Below, piece by piece: positions 1-11,279 of a DNA stretch of 64,000 bases (the first letter of the stretch is position 1; the number at the start of each line of letters is the position of its first letter). The translations under genes and the position numbers were made by a program. This stretch comes from Leptasterias polaris (Eukaryota > Echinodermata > Asteroidea > Forcipulatida > Asteriidae). The notes below the pieces were generated by a model, which was not told the DNA's origin, ran no database searches, and saw nothing but the letters and a program-made list of their open reading frames with translations. The DNA lies in contig JAZGTN010000029.1 of assembly GCA_037783415.1 (NCBI GenBank), positions 3,057,501-3,121,500 on the forward strand. Reading direction: 5' to 3'.

Positions 1-1032
1 TGTAGGCCTCGGTTAACATTGTTTAAAATGTTAAAAAACTGAAAACTGAAAAACAAAGTGGTTTAGTATAATGCGTGCTACATCGTGAAAACGCTGACGC
101 TATGACCCCATTGTGATAATTGTATAAAATCGGCGTATTTGTGAAACCCCTCTTTGCATAGTTGTGGGGTTGCAAAATGTGTTTGTTTGTTTCTAATAAA
201 TTAAAAACATATTGTTTGAAAATATTAACATTCGTCAACTGTGTTGTTTTGGGGAAAAACATTTGAATTGTATCAAATTGCTCAATTCTTATTGAATAGT
301 ATAGTCTGATATTTGTTTTTTCAATTACTGTTTTCCCCCTCTGAGAGAGCGGGCGCAGTGGGAAAGCCTCTTAATACGTTTTGAGCTTTATAGGCAATCC
401 CTCAGGCCTGCATTTGTTTGAGAGGTGCGTCTGTGCTTTGTTTTTCTGTTAATGTAAATGTCTATAATTGTTTCCAGGGGCTTCTGTTTTGTCCTGTTTA
501 TTATACTTTGAGTCCTGCTTAATTTTGAGTTTGATGTACATTTGATGATTGTCTACTGTATTGTTGCCTTGCATATTTTTTAATTAACTAAATAAATTGT
601 GGAATGGAGGTAGACCGCTGCCATGCAACACCACTCTTAGTACAACCATGGGGTAAGCGATGTAGGGGGGGGGGGGGCTACATGTGTGAATGGGGCATAT
701 TTTCCTCCATCTTCAGTTTCATTGGGGCTATAATTGTTGTAATTGTTATGGTTATAATTGCAACACCCACATCCAAAGACAGGAGAAAACACTGCTATGA
801 CTACGAATCGGTGTTTTTGTATCATTTTTCAATGCCTTTAAATGGTGCATCTTTTCCAAGGTCAACAGACTGTGCAAGCGTATAATCGAACGTTGAAACA
901 CTGCGCGAGTTCGTTTCTTTCTAGGGTGCAACCAACTATTAAGTAGGCCGGGACAATCCAGAGCGTCGGCCCCTTGAATATTTTGAACTATTTGAGAGCA
1001 AAATAAAAGGGGTACAACAATTTGCACGATTG
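1..1032. other. Unassigned left edge
   Basis: No gene is supported here. A plus-strand AATAAA at 591-596 follows an AT-rich stretch, so 1-600 could be the 3' untranslated end of a gene to the left, but no coding exon is visible. A 93-residue plus frame at 604-885 crosses a 13-base G run and carries one hydrophobic stretch (IFSFIGAIIVVIVMVIIA). Nothing else supports it as an exon. Confidence 0.3.
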
Positions 1033-2113
1033 TACGGAAGCGTATGATTATGACCATCTTATTACTATGAAACACAGAATCATACACTAGTTATTACGGT
1101 TTTCAGAGTTAAATTTGTCAGAAACACAGAATTCAAAGATAACATATCTAAGAAATACAGAAATCAATGATAACATATCTTGGAAATATGGAAATCGAAG
1201 ATAATGTATATTTGGAAATATTGAAAACAATGATAACATATCTTGGAAATACGGAATTAAATGATAACATACACTGGAAATACGGAATTCAATGATAACA
1301 CATACTGGAAATACGGAATTCAATGATAACATTTCTGGGAAACTTACGGAAATACATGAAATTGTACAGTGATTCAAGGCCTTGTAAATTTTGAAGCCCC
1401 CCCCCCCCCCCATTGGGCGCCGTTTGTCAATAAATTGTTTACAAACCATGTTTTTAAGGTGCTTAAATTTTCATGGTTTACAAATCATGGTTTATTAAAC
1501 AATGTTTTATGATGAATTCAATTTTCATGTTTATAAACCATAATTTATAAGCTTTGATTGTATATTCATGTATGTAAACCACAACAAATTTGACAGCGAT
1601 TTCTTTTGTTTACATCAAATTGTTACAAACCATGGTAGAAACATGTCAAAAAATCGCTAAACAATTAATTGTCAAACGGCGCCCCATACCCCCTTGAGCA
1701 ACATGGGATGTCAGTTTGCCTGTATATGATAATAAATAGGTAATGTCTAGGTACAGATCTCTTAAAATCCAATAGCATTAAGGAGTATTTCGGGCGTTTT
1801 CAATACTGGACCCATTATTTCCACCTCTTCGATTTCCGTATTTCCCAGAAATGTTATCAATGATTGAACTCCGTATTTCCAAGATATGTTATCATTGATT
1901 TCAATACTTCTAAGATATCTTATCTTCGATTTCCATATTTTCAAAATAATTATGTTATCATTGATTTATGTTTTTTAAAGATATGTTATCTTTGAATTCT
2001 GTGTTTCTGACAAATTTAACTCTGAAAACCGTAATAACTAGTGTATGATTCTGCGTTTCAATGATAAATTAACTCGGTAACGCAGTAATATAATGGTCAT
2101 ATACGCTTCCGTA
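1033..2113. mobile_element. Foldback element A with satellite arms
   Basis: The two ends are long inverted copies. TACGGAAGCGTAT at 1033-1045 is matched by its complement at 2101-2113, and 1075-1150 pairs almost base for base with about 1965-2055. The left arm (about 1138-1345) holds about seven tandem copies of a 31-bp unit built on GATAACATATCTTGGAAATA; the right arm (about 1795-1990) holds the complementary, more diverged units. The centre contains a second nested inversion (GGGCGCCGTTTG near 1415 against CAAACGGCGCCCC near 1675) and repeated CATGGTTTACAA motifs. No transposase frame is present, so it is non-autonomous. I could not find a clear target duplication. The structure fits foldback/TU-type elements. 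Confidence 0.75.
1397..1411. repeat. Poly-C run (15)
   Basis: Uninterrupted run of 15 C inside foldback element A. It is one of a dozen long G or C homopolymers in the window. Confidence 0.9.
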
Positions 2114-3190
2114 ATTTCGAGATACGGTGGACATGTTATAATGGCACTATTAGGTTTGGGTTTATCTGTCTGTGTACAACCAAACGGTGCTCTTCTACAG
2201 CGTCCACATTGTGTCAAAACGGAAAAGGACGGCTAGGCACAGTGGTTCCAGAAGTTGTCAGATACGAGCGAGACTTGCATGCTCTATTGCGCATCTTTTC
2301 CAAGGTCCATTAAGCCCCTTTCAAGCCCGAAAAGTTTAAGTCAAAATAACTATACAGTTGACTCTCTTTACAGCAAGATCGCTGGGACTGGCAAAATTAA
2401 CTCTTATATAACAGGAACGTTGTTATGAAGAGGACACCAAAACAAAGAAACACATGACATAATGGTATTCGGAACTTCAGAATATACTCTTTATAAGCGG
2501 AACCTCATTTTACTAAAAGAGTTCGAACATTGGAACGACCCGAAGAGAAGTCATCATTTTTACCATATTGACAACAAGGTTTTCATTGTGTGAGTTGTAT
2601 CCCGATGGCTAAGAATCCCTTAGAAAAAAGCAACAATAGAACAACAATGGGAAGGACCCCGGTGGGTGAGCGATGGTGGTGATGGCAGGGGGCTGAGAAT
2701 GTGTTGAGAATCTTCAAAGTCAGACAATTTAAGGGATTCCAAAAATCACAGTCCGAGTCAATGCACTCGATCTACGACCTGAAGGTCCGACAAAGAGTCC
2801 GGAGGAATGCGGGCCCAAAACCGTCCAGTTTGCGTTCAGGAGGTTGGAACTTTGTGTGGTAGGCCTACTCAAGAAGCTTTGGTTGTGTCTTTATACATCG
2901 CTGTTTGTTTAAAGCAAAAGTCAAGGCATGATTGTGATGACAGATAAAGCTAAACAGAAAACTTCGTATAGGGGCCTATACATTACTATTATTAGGTCTG
3001 TGAAAAGGATACCAATCCAAGTAAATGATTTATTGATTTGTATATCACCATTGTTATTATTATTTTATATTTCAGGTAAAAGAAAGTTAATGACCGTAGC
3101 TAGAAAGCCTGAGGGAACCTGTAAATAAGGGTGCTTGCTAAGTGAACCAGAAACACCGGTGGTTAACCCCTACTCGTGCACGACGATTGT
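2114..3190. other. No supported feature
   Basis: Between foldback element A and the SINE at 3195 I see no exon with splice sites, no tandem repeat and no clear inverted repeat. The short open frame at 2928-3128 has no recognisable domain. Confidence 0.3.
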
Positions 3191-3194
3191 TCTG

Positions 3195-3385
3195 GGTTAT
3201 TTTACCAATCCAAGTACACGGGATCTAATACGGCTTATTTATGTCCCTTGCAAAGGAAAAGGCAATTATGGTAAAGTATCTTGCTCAATGACACAAGTGA
3301 CACAAACAGGACTCGAACCCACACTCTGGTGATCAGAATTACCAGAGCTTGAGTTCCTAATTAATCGATCGGCCACGACACGCCA
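3195..3385 (-). mobile_element. tRNA-derived SINE
   Basis: Read on the minus strand, the right end starts with a tRNA-like head: a box-A-like TGGCCGATCG, then a box-B motif GGGTTCGAGTCCTG near 3310-3325. A tail follows with TTGAGCAAGATACTTTACC, a sequence typical of metazoan SINE bodies. The head is too degenerate to be a working tRNA gene. It is a different subfamily from the SINEs at 34.6 and 53.2 kb. Confidence 0.65.
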
Positions 3386-3724
3386 CTTTTCATGCACCAT
3401 AGGTAATATTTTCACCTACACGGTGTGGGTACGAAGGCCCCTTTTAGGAATACATATTTGTATATTTAAAATGAATTACGGTTTTATTGTTGATGCAAAC
3501 AATCGTTAAAAAGCACAGCGACCCAGTACGTGTTTCCTTTTTGCTGTGTGGTTGGAGCAGACTGCTGACCATCCTTGCAAGCAGTGAGGGATGTTCTACA
3601 CATAAAAATCGCTAGAGCGAGGTATAGCGAGACAACAGTCTACCATATTGGCATAATTCATATCACGATATCTATGCAAACAATAGATTTCTCTGTTTAT
3701 ATATAAAAGGAAAAACAAAAATCT

Positions 3725-4025
3725 GAAAGCTTACTGACTATATGTCAATCATACTAGAACCTCTAAAGTTGAGTCATATTCGAGAAAACTGCACCTGAAA
3801 CCTAAAAAACCAAAACTGATTTCGGTTGTTACAACCAAAATTAAGTACAATGTTGAAAATTATGCATGGTTTCTGACTATTTTCTCCTGACTCACAACGG
3901 ACTAAGCCCAAAGTTTCGCAGGCTGGTCATTTCATGTATTATGGTTGATCACACAAAACATAAACACTGTCTGTGACTATTTTGTCAGGTCTACACCAAT
4001 CCCGTATAATACCTTTCACACATCT
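3725..4025. repeat. Dispersed repeat, copy 1 of the 21.9-kb family
   Basis: Shares long blocks with 21875-22205, including AAAGCTTACTGA, TTTCTCCTGACTCA and ATGGTTGATCACA in the same order and spacing. It also carries the CACAGG/TTTCATGTAT motifs found in the larger family of short inverted-repeat elements at 37.3, 45.6 and 51.1 kb. It probably is a decayed MITE. Confidence 0.6.
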
Positions 4026-4029
4026 TCGT

Positions 4030-6156
4030 TTTAAAAGTAGCCCGTAAACACACCCTACGAAAAACCTGTAAAATAATTCATCACATAAGGTGGTTGTAGG
4101 AGTGAAATAAACGAAAAAAGATATATGTTTCTTTCTATAAGGATGTGCTTAATTACAAATGCTGCGATCAAAATAAATTAGTATGCAACGTTATTCCCTG
4201 TGTTCCCCTCCCGTTTCTCATCCTTTTTGGTCGTGGTTGTTGGGGGCGGGGGTGGGGGCGGCTTCAAAATGTATTCCTCGACTTTTACTATACTTCATGA
4301 CGTATATATTTCTCAGGAGAATTAGTAGGTCCCTATGGTATCTGGTCAAATTTTGTCACAATTGATTACAAATCATAATATACTTACTGAAAAGATATCG
4401 CGCTGAGTCACCATGTGGAACGCAACGGCACCACACAAAACACACGTGCCATGGCTGTTTACATAAATATTTACATAATATGCGCTACATACAATGCAAA
4501 GACATAGAGATCAGACTTAAATAAAACCGTGTAGTAGAAATTACTACCAAAAAATAGTTTCTCAAAATATGACATCCATTGTTACGGTGGCTAATGCTGG
4601 AAGACTGGAGACCAGTCTATTGTCCTGTGTTTTGAGGACCCTGGATTCCACCCCGGGCTCCGGATAATAACTAGGGACTAGGACTCGGCTTGTGGGACTC
4701 GACTACAGAACTGTGGCCTCCCACCATACGGACCGCCTTGACAAGTAGTCAGTATTTTCCTTACATTGCAGCATTTGGCACGTACTTGATTGGCACACTG
4801 CCAGGTTGAACAAGGCCTCTCGAGGGGAAAACAGTCGCCCCTCATTGACTAATAAGCATCATGTTCGTTGTATATTTTGACAAACACTGAGAGTTGTTTC
4901 TTGGCGTTGTGTTCCTTCTGAATGGGACTCGGGGTAAAGCAAAATGGCCCGGGTGCCCTCGCCACCTTTGTAAGAGTAGGCCTATCATCACCTGGCATGA
5001 TTATATTTTACCCCCGGGAAAAACTTAAGTGAAACTTTTATTGAGTAAGAGCCATTTTGACACAATCTTGTTGTTTTTCTGGGGGATCCCCAAATCGGAA
5101 ATCATATTCAAATCATAGGAAGAATACCATGCTCGCTATTGTGCCAATTCAATATCAAGACATTGGTAAAAGGTGGACTTTAGGGCGCCCTCATTTCTTT
5201 ATCGGGCGGTTGGGTGGTCTTGCGATTTGAGTGGCGGTGGTGCTGCATCGTAGGCCAATAGCCAAATAATTGTCTGGACATTTTTCGAATCAAGTGTCTT
5301 ATTTCATGGGATGTCGGCCGATCTGACCAAGATTCCGGGTCAATATGGCCCAGTACCAGTGAAGCCAAGTCAGAGAGCAAAACTATATGATGATCTAGAA
5401 TCATGTAAAAATTCGTCTTAGTATTTTATTTCGTTTATAATATTTCCATTTTAAACTAAATTGTCGGCGTAAAGGCGCCATCGTATCATTCTGCTTATTA
5501 TTGCCTGTGGTGATGACGTACTGTGACCAGAGCTGTGTATTGACCATAACGTTCGAATACTGCCCTCTATTGACTGAAATTATGAAAACCAAACATTTGT
5601 TGTTAAGATTGATTTACCGTACCTTTACATTTTAAACACCGTCCACAGTCTTGACAACTGTGTCTACTGATAAAATCCAACAGAACACCCGTCTCAAACA
5701 TCATCAGAAGAAAGAGCGAGCCCAAGTTTGCACAACATTTGACGGTTGCATTCAATGTGCTACAATCGTCTCTATACAAAAATGTCTTAACATTTTTCTG
5801 TTTCTTCGAGAACTGCACCTTGAATACGTTTTGGGTAGAAATGTGCGCTACATAAAACTATTATTATCAATTTGATAACGCACATGACCAAGAGGGAGAA
5901 AAAGAGCAGAGCTACTTGTCCGAAAAGCAAAGTTTTAAGGTATTTTTTTTAAACCGAAGCTCAACCACGGAATCATCTGTTTTTGTTACAGAATTGCTCA
6001 AGCCCCAAACATACGTTAAAAGACGGGAACTTGAATGCAAAGCGAATGTTGACGTCCAATCGATTCAAAATGATTCACGCACAATAGATGGCAAGCGTTA
6101 TTTTACTGACTGGGGGATGCCGAACTTGCCTAGCTGTCGAGCTTGCGACAATGGCC
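4030..6156. other. No supported feature (3' side of SLC10 gene)
   Basis: This 2.1 kb lies downstream of the SLC10-like stop codon. No exon, RNA gene or clear repeat stands out. The complement of AATAAA occurs near 5426 and could serve as a distant poly(A) signal for the minus-strand gene. A weak tRNA-like box-B look-alike (TGGATTCCACCCCGG, about 4632) may be a decayed SINE. Confidence 0.25.
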
Positions 6157-6561
6157 TCATTCATTCTCCTTGTCAACTTCAAAGTTAATTCGGCCCGAGT
6201 TCTTCAAATAATTGAAAATCTGATAAGTAATTGATAATAAACATCCGAGTCCAATAAAAACAATTAGAAGTAATGTTTGTTCGGGAAGAGCCTCCACGAG
6301 AACGTACCCCGCGTACGAGTCGTGGATAATTGTGAGCACGACGATGGAACTTTTGTTGCCCGCGCAAAATGCCATCGCACGGCACGTCTTTTGCTCCTGT
6401 CCGGTCAGTAACCCCATGATGTAAGTTCCGCCGAGTATGACCAGGATGTAGATGGTAACCGCAGTGATCTCATCAGCTGAAGCCTGGATAGAATGAGGGA
6501 CCAGAATGCCGTCGATCACAATCATCGCGATGACGGGAACCAGCGGAGTCCAGCTGAAAAC
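6157..6561 (-). CDS. Exon 3 (last) of SLC10-like gene
   Basis: The acceptor is TTTCATCTCAG before base 6561, phase 0. It encodes the last helices, including GGTYIMGLLTG, the RAMAFCAGNKSS crossing segment and a final hydrophobic helix. It ends in an acidic/basic tail (VDKENE) and a TGA at 6159-6157. Confidence 0.85.
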   Translation of the reverse strand, partial: VFSWTPLVPVIAMIVIDGILVPHSIQASADEITAVTIYILVILGGTYIMGLLTGQEQKTCRAMAFCAGNKSSIVVLTIIHDSYAGYVLVEALPEQTLLLIVFIGLGCLLSITYQIFNYLKNSGRINFEVDKENE

Positions 6562-8885
6562 CTGAGATGAAAAACCCGGTTAAATTTCATAAATCTCGAA
6601 ATTTTGGGCAACAAAACTGTGAAATCTTCATTAAAATATATTGTTTAATATGCATTTAGTTGGTTTCGTTGCACCTGTAAAACACATGTCCAAGAGTTCA
6701 TCCCCTGTGAAGAAAATTCAGTTTCTACCCACACCCACCTTAACGAAGTTATCAGCCCAGTGTTCCTTGAACTTTCTGAAGAGCATTCCAACGCCGAGAC
6801 CGGCCATACCCTCGAGGAGAATTATAACGATGGTTTCGTGTGGAATCTCGGCCAGGCTGAGGGCGGGAAAAGCTGACGAACAGAAGAAGACTCCACACGG
6901 TATAAAACCAACGGCCATGATGGTCGACAGCACAAAAACCGTAAGACTACAACAACAAAACCACAGTGGTCAAACAGTCAAGTTACTAATATATTCATTA
7001 ATTGTATATAACGATGAGAAATGACACTTAAAGTTGCGAGTCTGTAAGTTCATCGGCTAAAGGAAACTAGGCCTAACAATCTAATTATTTTAAATAACTA
7101 AACATCTTAATTTGGCAGAAAATGGGCAACGCATCTCAACGGACTGAACAAGTCAATTGAAAATACCCAGTCAAAAATGCATATTAATTTTATGCCCTAC
7201 CGTGTTTTTACAGATATTTCATATGGTGTTCTATAGACGACAGATTTGCGTCGCGTCGCGCCGTCGCGTCGCCTCTTCCGTCGTCCGTCGCGTCGTGCCG
7301 TCGTCCGTCGCATCGTGCGTCGCGTCGTGCCGTCGCCTGTCGCGTCGCCTGTTTTTCAATTGATTTGCATGGTGGATTTGACTTCCGTCGTCCGTTGCGT
7401 CTTGCCGTCGTCCGTCGCGTCGTGCCGTCGCGTCGTCCGTCGCGTCGCCCGTCGCGTCGCCAGTCGCGTCGTCCGTCGCGTCGCCCTTCTCGTCGTCCGT
7501 CGTATCTTCCGTCGTCCGTCGCGTCGTGCCGTCGTCTGTCGCCCGTCGCGTCGTGCCGTCGCGTCGCCCATTGCTAATTAGTTTTAAAACTTGTTTCTCA
7601 ATCGACACAGCAAAAAGCTAGGCAACTGTCAACATTTTAAAAGCTTTTTGAACATCTTGAATGCGTTCCGGTTTTATTATGTTTTACTTTGCTTGTCCTT
7701 CAAAATACCCTCTTCATTGCGCATTTAAGACCCATTAAATGTTTTTTACAGTTTTTAGATACTAAAACTTTACTTTATAAAATGTATTTTAGTGTTTCGT
7801 CCCCCCCCCCCCCATAAATGCACCATAAAGAGGTTTTGTTATATGCAGGACAAGCAAAGTAAAACATAATAAAACCGGAACGCATTCAAGATGTTCAAAA
7901 AGCTTTTAAAATGTTGACAGTTGCCTAGCTTTTCGCTGTCTCGAGTGAGAAACAAGTTTTAAAACTGATTAGACAATGGGCGACGCGACGGCACGACGGG
8001 CGACGGCACGACGCGACGCACGATGCGACGGACGACGGCACGACGCGGCGCACGACGCGACGGACGACGGAAGAGGCGACGCGACGGCACGACGCGACGC
8101 ACATCTGTCGTCTATAGAACACCATAATTTCATGATGCAACTTGTGAATCACGAAGAAAATTTATTTCTGCTCTGAAGGCTTGGATAGAAGGCAGCAACA
8201 ACAAAAACATTGGTTTGCGTGCATTTCTGTAATAACCTTCAATGTTTTTTTTTAAATGTCTGTGCTAAAGTAATCGACCGGATAATTGTTATTGCAGGAG
8301 GATAAACTCACAAACGAACGTCATTCACAAAGCCAAGGCTTCTTTGTGCGTATTTTATTGATATTAGTATAATTATGTGTTATCCAAATGCTTTCAGGTG
8401 AGTTCTACGGCCTTGACACACAACCGGTGTAGTCAAATCAGCGTGATACAGAACGGCTTTTGGTACGGGTTCAAAGAATGGAGACTTTCACACCAAGCCC
8501 AAGGGTCTCCGAAATTTCCTAAACAGAATACTTACCACAAACATATATCCGAGTTGGTGTAATAGGCGAATACAGACGAGAGGATGTCCGAAGGGCCACA
8601 CGCAGTTATCAACAGGGTGATCCCGTCCGAGAAGTGGAGATGCATGGCTGTAGTCAAGATGTAGGCCGTTAGGGGAGCGAAGAAGACCACCACGGACATG
8701 GTCACCCACAGAGCTGTGGGTTTCTTGACGCACCGGGTAAAGTCATCGGTGGTTACCGTGCACCCCATGATGAGCGAACCCAGGCCTACCGCGCCGAGGA
8801 GACATCCACGCTGGATCGCGGTGACCTTCTCGATCACTTCGAAGGCTGCGTCCTCCTCGGATGCAGACAGAATATGGGAAGCCAT
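6157..8885 (-). CDS. SLC10-family (bile acid/steroid carrier) membrane protein, complete, 3 exons
   Basis: Coding exons are 8885-8536, 6946-6733 and 6561-6157, joined in matching phase to 322 residues; characterised family members are about 350. The family moves bile acids, sulfated steroids and related organic anions across the plasma membrane, usually coupled to sodium. Seen here: a first helix ending in SLIMGCTV (residues 37-44; the SMGCTV signature of SLC10), then PLTAY at 71-75, LITACGPSDILSSVFAYY at 92-109, and RAMAFCAGNKSS at 249-260. The last lines up without gaps with the family's RTVAFETGxQN segment. In that alignment the conserved Glu and Gln of ETGxQN are Cys254 and Lys258, and the PGG of the family's CCPGG motif is PSD. 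Sodium coupling is therefore doubtful (inference). About eight to nine hydrophobic segments follow in family order. The start is the only ATG after an upstream C-run on the coding strand, just before helix 1. Intron 1 carries a foldback transposon. The gene is divergent from the START gene. Family is sure; substrate is unknown. Confidence 0.85.
6733..6946 (-). CDS. Exon 2 of SLC10-like gene
   Basis: The acceptor is TTGTTGTAG before base 6946; the first base completes a Cys codon split with exon 1. The exon encodes VLSTIMAVGFIPCGVFF and the following helices to NFVKVG. Two tandem GTGGGT donors fit the phase: ending at 6733 (chosen) or at 6739, which would drop two residues. Both leave phase 0. 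Confidence 0.75.
7216..8132. mobile_element. Foldback element B with GTCGC satellite arms, in SLC10 intron 1
   Basis: The element proper is 7222-8126, starting TATGGTGTTCTATAGACGAC and ending with its complement. Exact 6-bp duplications ATTTCA flank it at 7216-7221 and 8127-8132. Outer arms are CGTCGCGTC-type satellite (about 7250-7571 left, about 7976-8103 right; unequal lengths). Inside them a unique 120-bp stretch (7572-7692) is repeated inverted at 7848-7975, including the pair GCGTTCCGGTTTTATTATG / CATAATAAAACCGGAACGC. The centre loop is about 150 bp with a 13-base C run at 7801. No transposase frame is present. It sits wholly inside intron 1 of the SLC10-like gene. Structure and satellite arms match the foldback/TU class; insertion by a trans-acting transposase is inferred. 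Confidence 0.85.
8536..8885 (-). CDS. Exon 1 of SLC10-like gene
   Basis: ATG at 8885-8883. The exon ends in the codon fragment TG before a GTAAGT donor (complement ACTTAC at 8530-8535), phase 2. It encodes residues 1-116 plus two bases, including the GCTV signature and the ACGPSD segment. A 15-base G run on the plus strand lies directly before the start codon. Confidence 0.85.
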
Positions 8886-8887
8886 AT

Positions 8888-8902
8888 GGGGGGGGGGGGG
8901 GG
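8888..8902. repeat. Poly-G run (15)
   Basis: 15 consecutive G on the plus strand, so a C run in the 5' leader of the SLC10-like mRNA, four bases upstream of its ATG. Confidence 0.9.
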
Positions 8903-9890
8903 ATAGATCAAATACACCAGCTTAGCAAACCCTCTCGAGATTTAGAGAATCGTTCTCCGTATAAAAAGTAAAAAGTGGCTCACTACATCCGGGTGGAAAC
9001 TGTTGGACATGGTTAGACGAACCCGTCTTCTCAACAGTTTGCACGGCTTACCTATGAGCTTGATTGCGAACCGTTCGTAACTCCAAGTGGCCCTCGACAA
9101 ACTTGAAGTGTATGGAGCACACACTCACTTGTTAACAGTGTGTGGCCATAACATTAGGGTACAATACCCCCTTTTCAAAATACCAGTATTTTTATTCAAC
9201 GAGTGAATGTAATAAAAGAAAAATAAATAAAACGTTCCAAACAATAACACTGTTTGGCACACATTTTCTTTTGAAGCAGACGTGTTTTTACAAGACCGTC
9301 TGGTACTGAATTAGCATGGGTGGCTGGTCGCTGCATGCTTCCGCACCCACAATGACAAGAAAAAAAACCAAAAAAACAAAACACAAGTACAGTTCCTACC
9401 TAATAATCACCCATCACAATGTCAATCTTGTAAGGGGATTAACTACAGAAGGACATACAAATAAAAAGGAAAACAGAGTTCCAATGACGGTGATAGGAAA
9501 CAAGAATAATGGCATGTCATGGAGAATACCAGTTTAGGGGAGAAAAGCAGACAATAAAGTAGTCTAGATATACTAAACAAAAGTTGGTTCTTCAAACAGT
9601 TTTCAAATCGGCCAACAGAGGACTGCGTTGTAAATTGAATAGTCAAGTTCATTCGACGAGGTTCACACAAGCGAAAAGTATTGAATGTGTTTGATGTACG
9701 TGTTAAGGGTTCGTAGTAGTTGTTGCGAGATCTGATAATGATGGTGAACTTCTTTATTTAGTTCCATTATTTTTATAGACGCCTTATTTTCTTAACTTCT
9801 ACATTTGAGTCTTTTTTGTTTGACCAGTCATCACCCACGGAGATAGATATGGAAATTTTTGCTAGGAATAAGTCCTACTCCTTCATTCGG
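8903..9890. other. No supported feature (upstream of SLC10 gene)
   Basis: This should hold the 5' untranslated region and promoter of the SLC10-like gene. No TATA box at a convincing distance, no upstream exon with an in-frame ATG, and no repeat could be identified. Confidence 0.25.
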
Positions 9891-9894
9891 CCTA

Positions 9895-10085
9895 GAAAGT
9901 CATTAGATAAGGAATCTAGGTTGGCTCTATGGTTTCAGTCCCAGCCTTTCGTCTATGTATGTGGACCCCTGTTCGAATCCCACCTCAGACCCGGAGCCTT
10001 GAACATACATATTGGGTATTCATGCCCTACCTTCTAATCGCATGGGTTTTCCCTCCCACATCTAAAACTGAATAGTCATTTTCTT
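9895..10085 (+). mobile_element. tRNA-derived SINE (GGTTCGAATCCCACC family), copy 1
   Basis: Contains the box-B motif GTTCGAATCCCACCTC near 9972-9987. A body follows with ATTGGGTATTCATGCCCTACC and CATGGGTTTTCCCTCCCACAT. The same body occurs in the opposite orientation at 33140-33280 and 57380-57500. It is most likely a short interspersed element with a tRNA-like promoter. Confidence 0.6.
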
Positions 10086-10321
10086 CTTGTTTCCTATTCA
10101 TCTTGTTATTTGCGCTAGTTGTGCTGTTATAGATGTGTAAACATTTAAATAAACAATTTTCTGAAGTTAAAAGAGCCTCCAACGTCCACTTCTGATACCC
10201 GGAGTGAGCCAATAATGGACTGGGACCGACAGTATTGACATTGACGTCATCAATGGTTCCCATAGAAATCAGTGAGCACTCATAACAATAATGAGCGTGT
10301 GGACTAGGCGCTGACGATCGA

Positions 10322-10440
10322 GTAGTCTTGGTGCAAGACGTCCCTGTTCTGTATTTCCACGATCCGCCCCATTACAACCGAGCAAAGTCAGTACCAGCGA
10401 GTTGCTTGCGCTGGTTTGGAGATAGCGCCCCCTGTTGGCA
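10322..10440 (+). repeat. Dispersed repeat, copy of the 61.1/63.0-kb inverted pair
   Basis: TAGTCTTGGTGCAAGACGTC and CCACGATCCGCCCCATTAC are shared with 61092-61142 and, inverted, with 63030-63080. The middle differs (CCGAGCAAAG instead of AATTGCCGCC). AGCGCCCCCTGTTGGCATGG, further on, is a diverged form of their AGAGGGCGCTATCATT. Confidence 0.7.
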
Positions 10441-10444
10441 TGGA

Positions 10445-11270
10445 ATCATAGAGAGTATTAACGCGAAAAACCGTTTGCTCGTCGGTCCCACCGGTCTCAT
10501 CTAGGACCAATGTGATCATAATTATGAAGCTGGTAGATTGTAAATTAAGTTCGTTCTTGAAGTACGTCATAAATGCGAAATGATGTATGATGGGTCTGAC
10601 TACGTCTACTGACTTTCAAAGTGTGTACGTTAAAATACGAAAATAGTTTTTTGTGTCACTGAAGATACACCGGAAACATCGTAATAATGATAAAGATTAT
10701 TTTTCTTCGGTATACAGGAAAAGGTGACCGGAGGTCATTAGGCCACGAGAAGGTGCTTTGGGACGAGCGAAGAACACTCTAATATCTTGACCAGAGACTC
10801 AAAAACTTGTGAGGACGCTTTTCATTTTTGTAGAGAAACTCAAGCCGTCGAAGACCACTGTCTGGACGTACGTGATGAGATCGGCCGGTTGATTTGATGA
10901 GGCGAGAGGGAGGAGGGAATAATGGTTCCATAAACATTGTGAAATAGAGAAATGTCGCCAACGTTACATACAAGTTTTATCTTTTTTACACCAAGCGGAA
11001 ACTTAGATTATTTATACCAATATTGGAGTTGCACGAGTTTGGATGGTTGACAAATTCGACAGAACTTTACCACCGAACCCGATGAAATGATGTCAAGTTT
11101 GTTGTGAAGTTTGTTTATTGAAAACTGGAATGAATAATTAACCTGTCCCAGAAAAACAATGGTGACCTTCCCCACTGAGGGTTTCTTCATCACCTTGTAA
11201 TTTCCAGCTGTTCATGTAAATATTCGAGAGCTATAAAATGGTCGTGCAGATCCTTAAGTTGTACTTCATT
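10445..11270. other. No supported feature
   Basis: AT-rich sequence with only short open frames (10779-10973, 11008-11193, minus strand). They have no recognised domain or convincing splice sites. Confidence 0.25.
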
Positions 11271-11279
11271 GACCTTGAC

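Noticed and set aside
604..885. Small plus-strand membrane protein
   Set aside because: The frame crosses a 13-base G run, has no supporting splice sites or family, and the hydrophobic stretch comes from an AT-rich repeat of ATTGTTATGG type.
7231..7608. Arg/Thr/Asp-rich frames on both strands
   Set aside because: Translations of the CGTCGCGTC satellite arm of foldback element B, the right arm (7925-8176) giving the mirror image.
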